Assembly (NCBI GenBank): GCA_038217425.1
Contig: JBBQPM010000007.1
Span: forward strand, 1 to 64,000
Reading direction: 5' to 3'
DNA length: 64,000 bases
Source: JAIEPT01 sp038217425
Lineage (GTDB): Bacteria > Planctomycetota > Planctomycetia > Gemmatales > Gemmataceae
Shown here: piece after piece, positions 35,719 through 44,219 of the stretch
Numbering within the stretch: position 1 is the stretch's first letter
Layout: each line of letters starts with the position of its first letter
Position numbers and translations under genes: made by a program
The notes under the pieces: generated by a model
What the model was told of the DNA's origin: nothing
Seen by the model: only the letters and a program-made list of their open reading frames with translations
Databases searched by the model: none

Positions 35719-36312
35719 ATGAACGACGATTTCAAGATGCTCAGCGAACCCGAACCGTTCAACGTCGGACTGTCATCGATCTATAAGCTCTTCGAAGCGT
35801 TCATCGCCTTGCGCGAGAGGAACGAACGCCAACACAAGCTCTTCGAGCAGACGATCAACCGCACGCGCGATTCGCTGCAGTCGAACTTCAACGCCTTCGC
35901 CGCCGACACGCAGAAGGCGTTCCAGTCCCTCCGCGGCGACATCGTTGGCGAGAAGAAGTTCAGCCTCGGCTTGCTCAACGAATTGCTCGATCTGGCGATC
36001 GAACTCGACCACATCCTCTCGGCTCGGCCTGCAGTCCCCGGCAGCGGACCCGAGACCGATGCGTGTCGGCGCTGGATGGATTCGATTGAAGTGCAGAATC
36101 GGCGGATTCAGGAATCGCTGAGAAAGTTCGGCATCCACACGTACGACGCCGTCATCGGCGCCGCGTACAACCCGGCCCTGCACGAGCGCGTCGGCGCCAA
36201 ACGCATGGAAGGCATGGATGCCCTGCGCGTCGCCGAGCAGCAGCAGCGAGGCTACGCCAGCCAGCAGCCGGAGTTCATCCTGCGTCGCCCCAAGGTGCTC
36301 GTCACCGAGTAA
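35719..36312 (+). CDS. GrpE-like nucleotide-exchange protein
   Basis: A 197-residue protein with a long coiled-coil helix (residues ~25-75) and a C-terminal beta-domain pattern like GrpE: FGIHTYDAVIGAAYNPALHERVG, then QQRGY and FILRRPKVLVTE, paralleling the GrpE blocks GExFDPxxHEAV, QxGY and RPAxVxV. It is probably a diverged co-chaperone for an Hsp70. No dnaK or dnaJ is adjacent. It converges with the last Hcp gene of the T6SS-like block. Confidence 0.7.
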   Translation: MNDDFKMLSEPEPFNVGLSSIYKLFEAFIALRERNERQHKLFEQTINRTRDSLQSNFNAFAADTQKAFQSLRGDIVGEKKFSLGLLNELLDLAIELDHILSARPAVPGSGPETDACRRWMDSIEVQNRRIQESLRKFGIHTYDAVIGAAYNPALHERVGAKRMEGMDALRVAEQQQRGYASQQPEFILRRPKVLVTE

Positions 36313-36321
36313 GTGAACGTC

Positions 36322-36903
36322 CTATTTCACGTATTTGCCGTTCACGATTTTCGAGGTGGAGGCCACTTCTTTATCCGGCAGATAGAAGCCGGTGATGATG
36401 GGACTGGGGGTTTTGCCCCCTTCGTGCGTCTGCGGAATGTACTTCACGTAACACGTGTCGAAGCCGATGCGGAGCTTCTCCATGGGCGTCGTATCCTCGA
36501 TGTCGAGATCCCATTCGACGATGCGGACTTCGCCCAGATACACGACGAGGTAATGGATCGGCTTGCCGCCTGAGGATTTACGAAAGACGATCTTGGCGGA
36601 TTCAAAACTGCAGCCGCCGCAGCAGGCCGCGAGGAGTTCGGTCGAAGCGTTGTCGAGGACTTTGCGAACTTCGATGTCGCCGACGCCCTTGGACTTCGTT
36701 TTGTTCTTCTTTTTCTTGTTCGACTTGGCTGTCTCTTCAGTGGTCTCGGCGCGCACGCTCCACTCGAAGTTGAAGACTTCGAAGGCGCCTCGCTGGTCCT
36801 CGTCCTGAAACTCTCCTTCGATGGACTTGACGACGGTGGTCTGCTTCCCCTTCTCGCCGGTTTTGCCTTCGCCGAAGATTACCATGTAGGAGTCGAGGGC
36901 CAT
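36322..36903 (-). CDS. Hcp-family tube protein 4
   Basis: A 193-residue Hcp1-family protein, the inner-tube and secreted component of type VI secretion. It opens MALDSYMVIFGE, has the FEVFNFEWSVRAE strand, a Lys-rich insertion (KSNKKKKNKTKSK) and family blocks VVYLGEVRIVEWDLDIED, MEKLRIGFDTCYVKYIPQ and a GFYLPDKEV tail. An unusual CCGGC cysteine cluster lies near residue 95. It is the last gene of the block, 21 bases after the aspartyl protease. Confidence 0.85.
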   Translation of the reverse strand: MALDSYMVIFGEGKTGEKGKQTTVVKSIEGEFQDEDQRGAFEVFNFEWSVRAETTEETAKSNKKKKNKTKSKGVGDIEVRKVLDNASTELLAACCGGCSFESAKIVFRKSSGGKPIHYLVVYLGEVRIVEWDLDIEDTTPMEKLRIGFDTCYVKYIPQTHEGGKTPSPIITGFYLPDKEVASTSKIVNGKYVK

Positions 36904-36924
36904 GATCGAGCGCTCCGCTGCGGG

Positions 36925-37344
36925 TTAGAACATATCGATAAGATTTTCGCCGCGATGAAACGGATCGCCGATCAAACGCTGGCCCACCGGATCCACCACA
37001 AGGTCGAGTTGCTCGAGCGCGATATAGCCGATCAGCACCGGGCATTCATCGGGCAAGGCGGCGACGTCCAGCGGAGCCTCGCGGCCCATCAGCGAAAGTT
37101 TCACCATGCCGAACGTCTGCGCCTTCGCCGGCCCAGCGGTCGTCATGGTCGGTCGCTCACTCACGAATTGCAGACCCAATGCCGCGATATGCCTTTTGGG
37201 TAGTGAAAGCATTTTTGCCCCGGTATCCACCAAGGCGTCGGCGATTTCGAGACGCCGAACCTCCTCCAGCTTGCGTCGGCCCTGCGACACTTCGTAGAGG
37301 TCGTACTGATTTTCGATTAACACAGAAACCATTACGCGACCCAT
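36925..37344 (-). CDS. Retropepsin-like aspartyl protease
   Basis: A 139-residue clan AA aspartic protease-like protein. The catalytic DTGA motif lies in ADALVDTGAKMLSLP, and the second hydrophobic/Gly block is CPVLIGYIALEQLDLVVDP, as in single-domain retropepsins that act as dimers. There is no signal peptide, so it acts in the cytoplasm. GGAGG precedes ATG. It sits between two Hcp genes (12 and 21 bases away), so it is co-expressed with them; processing of an Hcp or cargo is possible but unproven. Confidence 0.8.
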   Translation of the reverse strand: MGRVMVSVLIENQYDLYEVSQGRRKLEEVRRLEIADALVDTGAKMLSLPKRHIAALGLQFVSERPTMTTAGPAKAQTFGMVKLSLMGREAPLDVAALPDECPVLIGYIALEQLDLVVDPVGQRLIGDPFHRGENLIDMF

Positions 37345-37356
37345 GGCAGCCTCCGC

Positions 37357-37995
37357 CTACAGCTGATCGAATTCCGTCGGAATTACGGGCACGGCTTCCT
37401 TGTCGTCGGCGCGATTGAACGGGCGGATCTTGGGCACGCCCTTGGCGCCCTGGTGGCTTTGCGGCACGTACTTGATTCGCATCTTCGAGTACGAAAAGGT
37501 CATTTTCTCCTTGGTGCCGCTGTCCCCCACCGTCAGACTCCAGCTCTGCACCTGCACGTCGATGAAATGCAGGAGCAAGAAGGTGAACGCTGACGTGCCC
37601 GTCTCCTTGCGGAAGAAGATCGTCGCCGAATCGTAAAAGTATCCGCGGCACGACGAGAGGAAAAAGAGCGGCGTCGACGAGTCGACCAACTTCTCAATGC
37701 TGAAATCTTCGTACTCGATCTTGGCATCGGAAGAAGCGACGGGGATCGGCGCCGTGACGGTCGTCGATTCGTCTTCTTCTGCGTCGTCGGCTGCGGAAGA
37801 ATAGGTATTGGAGAGGATGGCGTTCTTGGCGCCCCACTGAAAGTCTTCGAGGTCGAACGCATTCTTGGGCTTGGCGTCGGCGTCGAGCGATTCGCCGAGG
37901 ATGGAGATGGCGCCCGGGGCTTTCTTGGTCGGCTTGCCCTTTTCGTCGCGGATCTTCGATTCGCCGCGAATCACCATGAACATGTCGAGCGGCAT
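37357..37995 (-). CDS. Hcp-family tube protein 3
   Basis: A 212-residue Hcp-family protein: MPLDMFMVIRGESKI, AFDLEDFQWGAKNAI, a ~30-residue acidic insertion (SSAADDAEEDEST), LLLHFIDVQVQSWSLTVGDSG and MRIKYVPQSHQGAKG. The insertion and the PFNRADDKEAVPVIPTEFDQL tail make it the most divergent of the four. GAGG precedes the start. A CGTTTAGCG hairpin separates it from the upstream Hcp pair. Confidence 0.85.
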   Translation of the reverse strand: MPLDMFMVIRGESKIRDEKGKPTKKAPGAISILGESLDADAKPKNAFDLEDFQWGAKNAILSNTYSSAADDAEEDESTTVTAPIPVASSDAKIEYEDFSIEKLVDSSTPLFFLSSCRGYFYDSATIFFRKETGTSAFTFLLLHFIDVQVQSWSLTVGDSGTKEKMTFSYSKMRIKYVPQSHQGAKGVPKIRPFNRADDKEAVPVIPTEFDQL

Positions 37996-38030
37996 GGCGG
38001 AAACCTCTAAGAACGGCGGGATCCGAAATT

Positions 38031-38068
38031 CGTTTAGCGCTCGCAGAGTTACTTGCGAGCGCTAAACG
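38031..38068. repeat. CGTTTAGCG hairpin
   Basis: CGTTTAGCGCTCGCA (38031-38045) is perfectly complementary to TGCGAGCGCTAAACG (38054-38068). It sits in the 86-base gap between two Hcp genes and belongs to the same arm family as 29099-29144. Confidence 0.85.
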
Positions 38069-38081
38069 GGAAAAGGCGGGA

Positions 38082-38630
38082 CTACGTCACATTCTCGGAC
38101 TGGTTGTTGTTGACCTGATTCCAGCAAGCGATCTTTTGCGGCGTGATCGGATTGCCGTTCTTGTCCTGCGGGGTGTAAGTGATTTTGAGCGCCCCGTAAG
38201 CGAACTCGATGGTTTCCGAGGGAGCTTCGTCGTCCTTGGCGCCCTTCCAGTCGAGCTTGGTGACGAAAACCAGCGAGAAGTCGTACTTGATGAAGTCGAC
38301 CTTCACGGTGGCGCCGGCGTTGGACCCGCCGACCTTGCGGAGGACCAAGTGGGCCTTGGTATAGTGACCGCCCGTGCCGCACGCGATGAAGAAGTCCGGG
38401 GTGCAGTTGTCGGTCAGTTTTTCGATGGTGAACTTGCCGAGGACGGCCTTGCCCGAGCCGGCGCCGGCGGAGGAAGAACCGATCGTCGTCGAGTTTTCGA
38501 TGCCGAAGCTGAAACTCGTGATTTCGATCGCCTTGTAGGGCTCTTTCCCGTAGACGTCGTCCTGGGTTTCGCCCTTGATGGGGCGGGTGTTCGCAGACTG
38601 TTCGAACCAGAGGAATGCATCAATAGCCAT
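38082..38630 (-). CDS. hcp: Hcp-family tube protein 2
   Basis: A 182-residue Hcp1-family protein: MAIDAFLWFEQSANTRPIKG, AIEITSFSFGIENSTTIG, SGKAVLGKFTIEKLTDNCTP, then EFAYGALKITYTPQDKNG. It is close to full identity with the 39211 gene across the central ~70 residues, so the two arose by recent tandem duplication. CAGGAG precedes ATG. It is a predicted hexameric inner-tube protein. Confidence 0.92.
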   Translation of the reverse strand: MAIDAFLWFEQSANTRPIKGETQDDVYGKEPYKAIEITSFSFGIENSTTIGSSSAGAGSGKAVLGKFTIEKLTDNCTPDFFIACGTGGHYTKAHLVLRKVGGSNAGATVKVDFIKYDFSLVFVTKLDWKGAKDDEAPSETIEFAYGALKITYTPQDKNGNPITPQKIACWNQVNNNQSENVT

Positions 38631-38683
38631 GTGTTAAAACTCCTGGAAAAATATGTTCGTGAGTGTTGCAAGTGCGGCAGCGA

Positions 38684-39211
38684 TTACGACACCACGGGAT
38701 TTTGGTTGTTGTTGACCTGGTTCCAGCGTGCAATCTTGGCCGGGGTGATCGGCTTGCCTTGGGCGTCTTGCATGGTGTACTCGATTTCGAGCGCCCCGTA
38801 GGCGAATTCGATGGTTTCCGAGGGAGCTTCGTCGTCCTTGGCGCCCTTCCAGTCGAGCTTGGTGACGAAAACCAGGGAGAAGTGGTAGCGGATGAAGGGA
38901 ACCTTGGTGATGCCGCCCGACTTGCGGAGCACGAGGTGGGCCTTCTTGTAGTGGCCGCCCGAACCGCAGGCGATGAAGAAATCGGGGGTGCAGTTGTCGG
39001 TCGTCTTCTCGATGGTGAACTTACCGAGGACGGCCTTGCCCGAACCGGCGCCGGCGGACGACGAACCGATGGTGGTGATGTTCTCGATGCCGAAGCTGAA
39101 GCTGGTGATTTCGATGGCCTTCATGGGGCTGTAATCGGGGTCTTGGGTTTCGCCCGTAATTGCACGGGTGTTGTCCGACTTTTCGAACCAGAGAAACGAG
39201 TCGATTGCCAT
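38684..39211 (-). CDS. hcp: Hcp-family tube protein 1
   Basis: A 175-residue Hcp1-family protein: MAIDSFLWFEKSDNTRAITG, AIEITSFSFGIENITTIG, TIEKTTDNCTPDFFIACGSG and EFAYGALEIEYTMQDAQG. It lies 53 bases upstream of its near-duplicate. It follows the tssC hairpin, suggesting differential expression of tube over sheath. Confidence 0.92.
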   Translation of the reverse strand: MAIDSFLWFEKSDNTRAITGETQDPDYSPMKAIEITSFSFGIENITTIGSSSAGAGSGKAVLGKFTIEKTTDNCTPDFFIACGSGGHYKKAHLVLRKSGGITKVPFIRYHFSLVFVTKLDWKGAKDDEAPSETIEFAYGALEIEYTMQDAQGKPITPAKIARWNQVNNNQNPVVS

Positions 39212-39290
39212 TGCGCAGGCCTCATTAAGGAAGGAGACGAAAAAGTAGTGAGCGGATCGACGACCCGCCTTTTACGCACTTGTTTTGAAT

Positions 39291-39321
39291 CCCCTGAGAA
39301 CCGTTCGTCGATTCTCAGGGG
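39291..39321. promoter_or_regulatory. Hairpin between tssC and the first hcp
   Basis: CCCCTGAGAA (39291-39300) pairs with TTCTCAGGGG (39312-39321) directly downstream of tssC. There is no T-run, so it is more likely an mRNA-stabilising or partial-termination structure than a full terminator. Confidence 0.6.
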
Positions 39322-39349
39322 GCTCACAATAGATAGGCACGAAGTCGGC

Positions 39350-40828
39350 CTAACCTTTCTTGGGAATTTCTGCAACGAGCCGCATGGACGTGGAGAGGGT
39401 TTCAAGCTGATAGTGCGGCTTGAGATAAGCGACCGCTTCGTACCAGCCCGGCTTGCCGGCGACTTCGCGGACATCGATACGCGCCTCCGCGAGCGGACGT
39501 TGCGCCTTGGTGTAATCGTCGGCGCCGTTGGGATCGACGCAGAAGTTACCGATCCAGCTATTGAGCCAGGCCCCGCATTCGCCCACCGTCATGAACGACC
39601 CGATCTTGTCGCGCGCCATCACCTTGAGGTAGTGGGCGAAACGGGAGTTGCACATGATGAGGTTGAACTTCGCGGAAAGCTCGGCATTGGCGTTGGCCGC
39701 CGGGTCGAAGTACGTCTTGGGCTTCTGGCACGACTGAGCGCCCATAAAGACCGCGTAATCGGTTCCCTTGCTGTGCAAGAGCGGCATGAAGCCCAGGTTC
39801 GAAAGCTCGAATTCCCGGCGATCGGAAATCGCGATCTCCGTCGGGCACTTCATCGCCACGTCGCCGTCGTCGGTCGGGAAAGTGTGGACCGGCAGTCCCT
39901 CGACCTTGCCGCCGCCTTCGACGCCGCGGGTGCGCGCCATCCAACCCCACTTGGCGACCGCATCCGTGATGCGCGACGCGTAGGCCCAGGCGGCGTTCAT
40001 CCACAGATACTTGTCGTGGTTCTTGCCGTCGACGTCTTCCTCGAAGCGGAATTCGCTGATCGACTTGAACTTTTCGCCGTAGGGAAGCCGAGCTAGCACG
40101 CGCGGCATCGCCAGGGCGACGTAGCGCGAATCTTCCGAATCGCGGAACGACTTCCACGGCGCGAATTCCACGCTCTCGAAGATCTTCGCCAAATCGCGCG
40201 GCTTCGAGAGTTCGTCCCAACGCTCCATGTTGACCATCTTGGGACTGACGCCCGAGACGAACGGCGCATGCGCCGATGCCGCCACGTGCGAAATCATCGA
40301 CAGCAGGCTGATATCCTCCGGATTTCGGCCGAACTCGTAGTTGCCCACGAGCATGCCGTACGGCTGACCGCCCAGCTGGCCGAACTCTTCTTCGTAGATC
40401 TTCTTAAAGAGGGAGCTCTGATCGAACTCGGCCGCCTTTTCGAGATCCTTGAAGAGATCCTTCTTGGTGACGTTGAGGACGCGGATTTTGAGCGATTCGC
40501 CGGTTTCCGTCTGATGGACGAGATAGTGTAGGCCGCGCCAGGTTCCCTCGAGTTGCTGCACGTCCGGGTGATGGAGGACTTCGTTGAGCTGCGCGGTGAG
40601 AGTTTTGTCGAGTTCGCCGATCCAGTGGAGGATGTTGGCTTCGACGTCTCGAGAAACGACCTGCCCGGGCTCCACGACCTGATCGAGGAACTGCTTGAAG
40701 TAGTCCTTGGTCCGGTTGGCTTCCGTGGAGGATTGCGGCTTGGTCGATTGAATAATTTCGTCGAGCAGGCTAAACGTTTCCTCCGCGGCGGCGGCCGGCG
40801 CGGCTTCTTTCTGACTTTCCGAACTCAT
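39350..40828 (-). CDS. tssC: Type VI secretion sheath large subunit TssC
   Basis: A 492-residue VipB/TssC sheath protein: LDEIIQSTKPQSSTEANRTK, then HHPDVQQLEGTWRGLHYLVHQTETG, LKIRVLNVTKKDLFKDLEKA, FGQLGGQPYGMLVGNYEF, FMPLLHSKGTDYAVFMGAQS, RFAHYLKVMARDKIGSFMT and an ARIDVREVAGKPGWYEAVAY C-terminus. It polymerises with TssB around the Hcp tube. Its start overlaps the tssB stop by four bases. Confidence 0.97.
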   Translation of the reverse strand: MSSESQKEAAPAAAAEETFSLLDEIIQSTKPQSSTEANRTKDYFKQFLDQVVEPGQVVSRDVEANILHWIGELDKTLTAQLNEVLHHPDVQQLEGTWRGLHYLVHQTETGESLKIRVLNVTKKDLFKDLEKAAEFDQSSLFKKIYEEEFGQLGGQPYGMLVGNYEFGRNPEDISLLSMISHVAASAHAPFVSGVSPKMVNMERWDELSKPRDLAKIFESVEFAPWKSFRDSEDSRYVALAMPRVLARLPYGEKFKSISEFRFEEDVDGKNHDKYLWMNAAWAYASRITDAVAKWGWMARTRGVEGGGKVEGLPVHTFPTDDGDVAMKCPTEIAISDRREFELSNLGFMPLLHSKGTDYAVFMGAQSCQKPKTYFDPAANANAELSAKFNLIMCNSRFAHYLKVMARDKIGSFMTVGECGAWLNSWIGNFCVDPNGADDYTKAQRPLAEARIDVREVAGKPGWYEAVAYLKPHYQLETLSTSMRLVAEIPKKG

Positions 40829-41337
40829 TTGGAGCCCTCCCCGCCTTGGCTCAGTGCATCGCGCAAGGCCTTGGCTTTTTCCGTGTTGTTCATGACTTCG
40901 TTCAACATCTCTTCCAGCTTGTCATTGCCTTCCATCTTGGACAGAAGCTGCGTCAGGCGCTGACGCATCTCCAGCACTTTCCGCAACGGCTCGATCTGCT
41001 CGGCGATCTTGGCCGGCTCGAAATCTTCCATGTTCTTGAAATTCAGCTCGACGGCGAGCTTGGAATCGTCGTTCTTGATCTTGTTGGCGACCTTGATGGC
41101 CACGCGCGGCGCCGCCTTGGCGAGCACGTCGTTGAAATTGTCGCGGTCGATCTGCACCGCCTTGCGATCCTTGAGCGGCTTCAGCGGCTCCTTCGGGGCG
41201 CCCGAAAGATCCGACAATACGCCGACCACGAACGGCAATTCCGTCTTCCGCATGGCGCCGTTGGTTTCGACGTCATAGGTGATTTGCACGCGCGGTCGGC
41301 GCACCCGATCAAGCTTGTGTTGCGTACTCTCGGCCAT
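40825..41337 (-). CDS. tssB: Type VI secretion sheath small subunit TssB
   Basis: A 170-residue VipA/TssB protein: RPRVQITYDVETNGAMRKTE, then LPFVVGVLSDLSG, DRDNFNDVLAKAAPRVAI, AVELNFKNMEDFEPAKI and a helical C-terminus. ATG 41337 has GAGG nine bases upstream; a TTG six bases earlier is a less likely start. It forms the sheath heterodimer with TssC, with which it is translationally coupled. Confidence 0.96.
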   Translation of the reverse strand: MAESTQHKLDRVRRPRVQITYDVETNGAMRKTELPFVVGVLSDLSGAPKEPLKPLKDRKAVQIDRDNFNDVLAKAAPRVAIKVANKIKNDDSKLAVELNFKNMEDFEPAKIAEQIEPLRKVLEMRQRLTQLLSKMEGNDKLEEMLNEVMNNTEKAKALRDALSQGGEGSK

Positions 41338-41438
41338 GGCCAATTACCTCGTAAAGAAGGAGAGATGGTTCTCCGGTACCCTGGAATGTCGTCTCTAATC
41401 GACAACCTGTCAAACGAAATCTTCGCCGGCGCCCTCGA

Positions 41439-42506
41439 CTAACTCGGATGATCGCCGTCGTAACCGAGATCGAGATCGCGATTGAGTTCCGTCAAACTGT
41501 TCGAATCGCGAATCAGCGCCTTTATGAGCTGCGGCAACGTCATCTTCGACAGCCGAACCGCCCGCTGCACCATGTAGGTCACCGGGCTGTGCGGATCCAT
41601 GTGGAGTAGTTTAGTAGAAAGTTCATTGAGCTGCGCGTAAAGATCCTCGCGCGTGTCGGAACGACGCGCGGGAGCGTCCACGATCGAAACCCGGGCGACG
41701 TTTCCCTCGGCTGCGGCGACGGCGACGGCGGCGGGAGCGGCGACCGCAATTTGCGTCGCCGGCGCCTTGCGCTGCAAAATTTGCTCCGCCAACGCGAGAC
41801 ATTCGTTCATAGCCCGGCGAATCTCGACCATGCCCGGCGCCAACTCCGCCAACTTCGCGTGCAACGTCTCCGCCAGAACGTCGAGTTCCTTGAGTCCGTC
41901 CCTTAGATCGTCGACCGTCGTCTGACATTGATCGACGGTCATGTTGAGGATGACCTGATCGAGCTTTTGCCGATCGATCGTCCCCTTGCCGTCCATGACA
42001 TTGCGCCAGTCTTGCCAGCTGAGCGCGAAGCCCCCTTCGATGAGAAAAGGGATCATGCGAATGGAGTTGGGAAAGCGAGCGCCGCGATCGACGTCGTCCA
42101 GCCAGTTGAACGCCGCCGCTCGGACTTCCAGGTCGCCGTCCTCAATGCTGGGGTAGATGCGGTCCCAGCCTTCGGTGAGCAGCAGCTTCATGACCTTGAG
42201 CCCGTCGCGCAGCCCGGCGAAACCGTGCTGCTTGGTGAGCGCCTCGGTGAGCCGGGCGCTGACGAGCAGATCTTTCGAAGTGTCGGCCAGGGTGTCCTTG
42301 GCGAGTTTGATGATTTCGGGCCAATCGGCGAACTTGGGCGCCTCCGGCCGCATCGGATCGTCCGCGGCGAACAGTTCGGGGTTCACCTCTTTGCGGAACT
42401 CGTCGAGCTTTTTGCGCGTGCCGAACGGCACCGAATCCCCGGCCGGGTTTTCTCCGGAGATGGGAGCGGCCAGGGCGTCGTAATCAAGAAGGGGCGGCGA
42501 TGGCAT
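41439..42506 (-). CDS. tssA: Type VI secretion TssA-like protein
   Basis: A 355-residue protein with the ImpA N-terminal domain of TssA: DYDALAAPISGENPAGDSVP, FADWPEIIKLAKDTLADTSK, DLLVSARLTEALTKQHGFAG and LLTEGWDRIYPSIEDGDLEVRAAAFNWL. The C-terminal end has SPVTYMVQRAVRLSKMTLPQLI. TssA caps and primes sheath assembly. It lies about 100 bases upstream of tssB on the same strand. Confidence 0.92.
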   Translation of the reverse strand: MPSPPLLDYDALAAPISGENPAGDSVPFGTRKKLDEFRKEVNPELFAADDPMRPEAPKFADWPEIIKLAKDTLADTSKDLLVSARLTEALTKQHGFAGLRDGLKVMKLLLTEGWDRIYPSIEDGDLEVRAAAFNWLDDVDRGARFPNSIRMIPFLIEGGFALSWQDWRNVMDGKGTIDRQKLDQVILNMTVDQCQTTVDDLRDGLKELDVLAETLHAKLAELAPGMVEIRRAMNECLALAEQILQRKAPATQIAVAAPAAVAVAAAEGNVARVSIVDAPARRSDTREDLYAQLNELSTKLLHMDPHSPVTYMVQRAVRLSKMTLPQLIKALIRDSNSLTELNRDLDLGYDGDHPS

Positions 42507-42547
42507 AGAAATAGTTTTAGAAACTTGCGGTCGCGTTCGTCAATGCA

Positions 42548-43123
42548 TCACGCGTAACCCATGGGGACGCCGAGCGGCCAAAGCGGCCCGAGCGGCCCCT
42601 CGTCCGAGGGATCGAGCGGTTTGCCGCGATCCGGATTGGCGCCCAACTCGAGGGAGATCGCCTTATCGAGTTCCTGCCGCAACGTCATTTCGACGAGTTC
42701 TTTGGCGAAGGGCATGGCGTTGCTCAGGACGACGCGGTAGGAACCGAACGCGGACGCCATCGCCTCCATCTGCGATTCGTTATTGGATTCGCTCGGGATT
42801 TGCGCGGCAAGGCGCACGATTTGGGCGGCATGGGCCGCGGAATAGCCGGCGAACTGCGTCATTTCATGGGTCGCCTCGGCCGTCGCATACGCAGTTGTCA
42901 CGATGCGAATCCGCTCTGCTTCGTCGGGAGCCTCATCGCTTCCCAGCGCGAACGCCAGCGCCAGCGCCTTGGCGTCGGCGAACGCTTTCAGGTGCTGAGC
43001 CGCCTCGGGATCATTCTCGGGAAAGGTGAAAAATTGCTCGACGCGGCGCACGCAGCGTAGGGCCAAGCCGCACTTGGCACGTAGCGGAAGCGGCCAAAAT
43101 TCCATCAAACTGATGCCTGGCAT
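42548..43123 (-). CDS. Hypothetical protein upstream of tssA
   Basis: A 191-residue mainly helical protein (FFTFPENDPEAAQHLKAFAD, AERIRIVTTAYATAEATHEM, AHAAQIVRLAAQI) ending in a Gly/Pro-rich GPLGPLWPLGVPMGYA tail. No signal peptide and no family recognised. The start is uncertain: ATG 43123 or 43105, neither with a strong ribosome-binding site. Its position 41 bases before tssA suggests it belongs to the T6SS-like operon. Confidence 0.6.
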   Translation of the reverse strand: MPGISLMEFWPLPLRAKCGLALRCVRRVEQFFTFPENDPEAAQHLKAFADAKALALAFALGSDEAPDEAERIRIVTTAYATAEATHEMTQFAGYSAAHAAQIVRLAAQIPSESNNESQMEAMASAFGSYRVVLSNAMPFAKELVEMTLRQELDKAISLELGANPDRGKPLDPSDEGPLGPLWPLGVPMGYA

Positions 43124-43196
43124 GTCAGGTTCTCGAGGGGACGTAATGTCTCAATGGAGAGAGGCGTGAACTTTCCTGAATCTTTCGCGAACTTTG

Positions 43197-44048
43197 TCAA
43201 CGGGTCGCGAGCAGCTCTTCCCAGTTCTTCGCGGTGAAGATCGCGTCCGCCAAACGCTCGAGGCGTTCGAGATCCTTGATCGCCATCAACCTGGATTCCG
43301 CAGCCGGATCCGGCAGACCGAATCGATTGCGACCAAGTCGCCTAAGCAGCGTGATCTGCCCATCAATACGCCCCTCATCCACAGCCTCATCAAACGCGGT
43401 CGATTCCTGCATGAGTCCGACTCCTTTGTAGATCGACGCCAAGTCGCTCTTGTTGACACGTAGACCAGTCAAAGATGTATGCCGCGGTCATCAGGCGTAC
43501 CGCGTCGGCGTGACTCGCCTCCTGGTCCAGTCGACGGCCGATCTCGCCAACTACCCGCGCAGGGCCTCGGGCAGCGGCAGGCCCGTTGGCATTTTGCACA
43601 GCGGAGCCAGAGGCAATGCCCCGATCCCGGCTCGCAGAAAGCCCTCGACAAGCTGCTGCCAAAGGCGGACGATCCGGTAGCCGAATTCTACCCGAAACTC
43701 GCCTTCGCCATAAGTCAGCTTTCCAGCCAAGGCGCTGGCGTCCGCTTTGGGCCGGAGGAAAACCAGCACCGACCGAACCGGAGCTTGGTGACGAGAAAAG
43801 AGCGCCGCGTTGTAAAGGTGGAGTCGCCCCTCCAGTGCTGCATCGGGCCCAGATTGGAAGTTCAAGTCCACGATCTCTCGAATCGGATTGCCGAACGCCA
43901 AGGCGACGTCGGTCGCAGCCGAGACTGTGGACAGATCGACGTTGAGGGCGGCCACGGACTCAAGGACCGGCAACCCAAAGACTTCCACAAAGTCCCTCGG
44001 CCGCTCGGCGACGATGTGCTTCAGCGTGGCGTCGAATGGATGCGACAT
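43197..44048 (-). pseudogene. Rpn/PD-(D/E)XK transposase-type nuclease, frameshifted
   Basis: MSHPFDATLKHIVAERPRDF, LNVDLSTVSAATDVALAFGN, EIVDLNFQSGPDAALEGRLHLYNAALF and the C-terminal ESRLMAIKDLERLERLADAI match the Rpn/PDDEXK transposase-like family abundant in planctomycetes. The frame stops at TAG 43551-43553, but coding continues in another frame (VVGEIGRRLDQEASHADAVRLMTAAYI) and returns to the original frame at the AAA run 43471-43473 (TGLRVNKSDLASIYKG). Two opposite single-base changes, one by a GGG run and one in a TTT run (minus strand), explain this. It could be a pseudogene or a sequencing error. Confidence 0.85.
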
Positions 44049-44219
44049 CCTCGAAACTCCATTCCTCCGACAATGTAGCGATCCGCAACCGAAGCGGCCG
44101 AACAAGGGGGCGCGGATAGATCGATTGCGACGAGCTTCTGGAAAAGAAATCCGCCGCGATTCACCGGCTTGGCGTTGACGTCGACGCGCGCATCCTTTTT
44201 TCTACTAGAGGGAGATTCT

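Noticed and set aside
38663..40096. A 477-codon plus-strand open frame
   Set aside because: Antisense to hcp and tssC, both of which have clear family motifs; the antisense translation does not.
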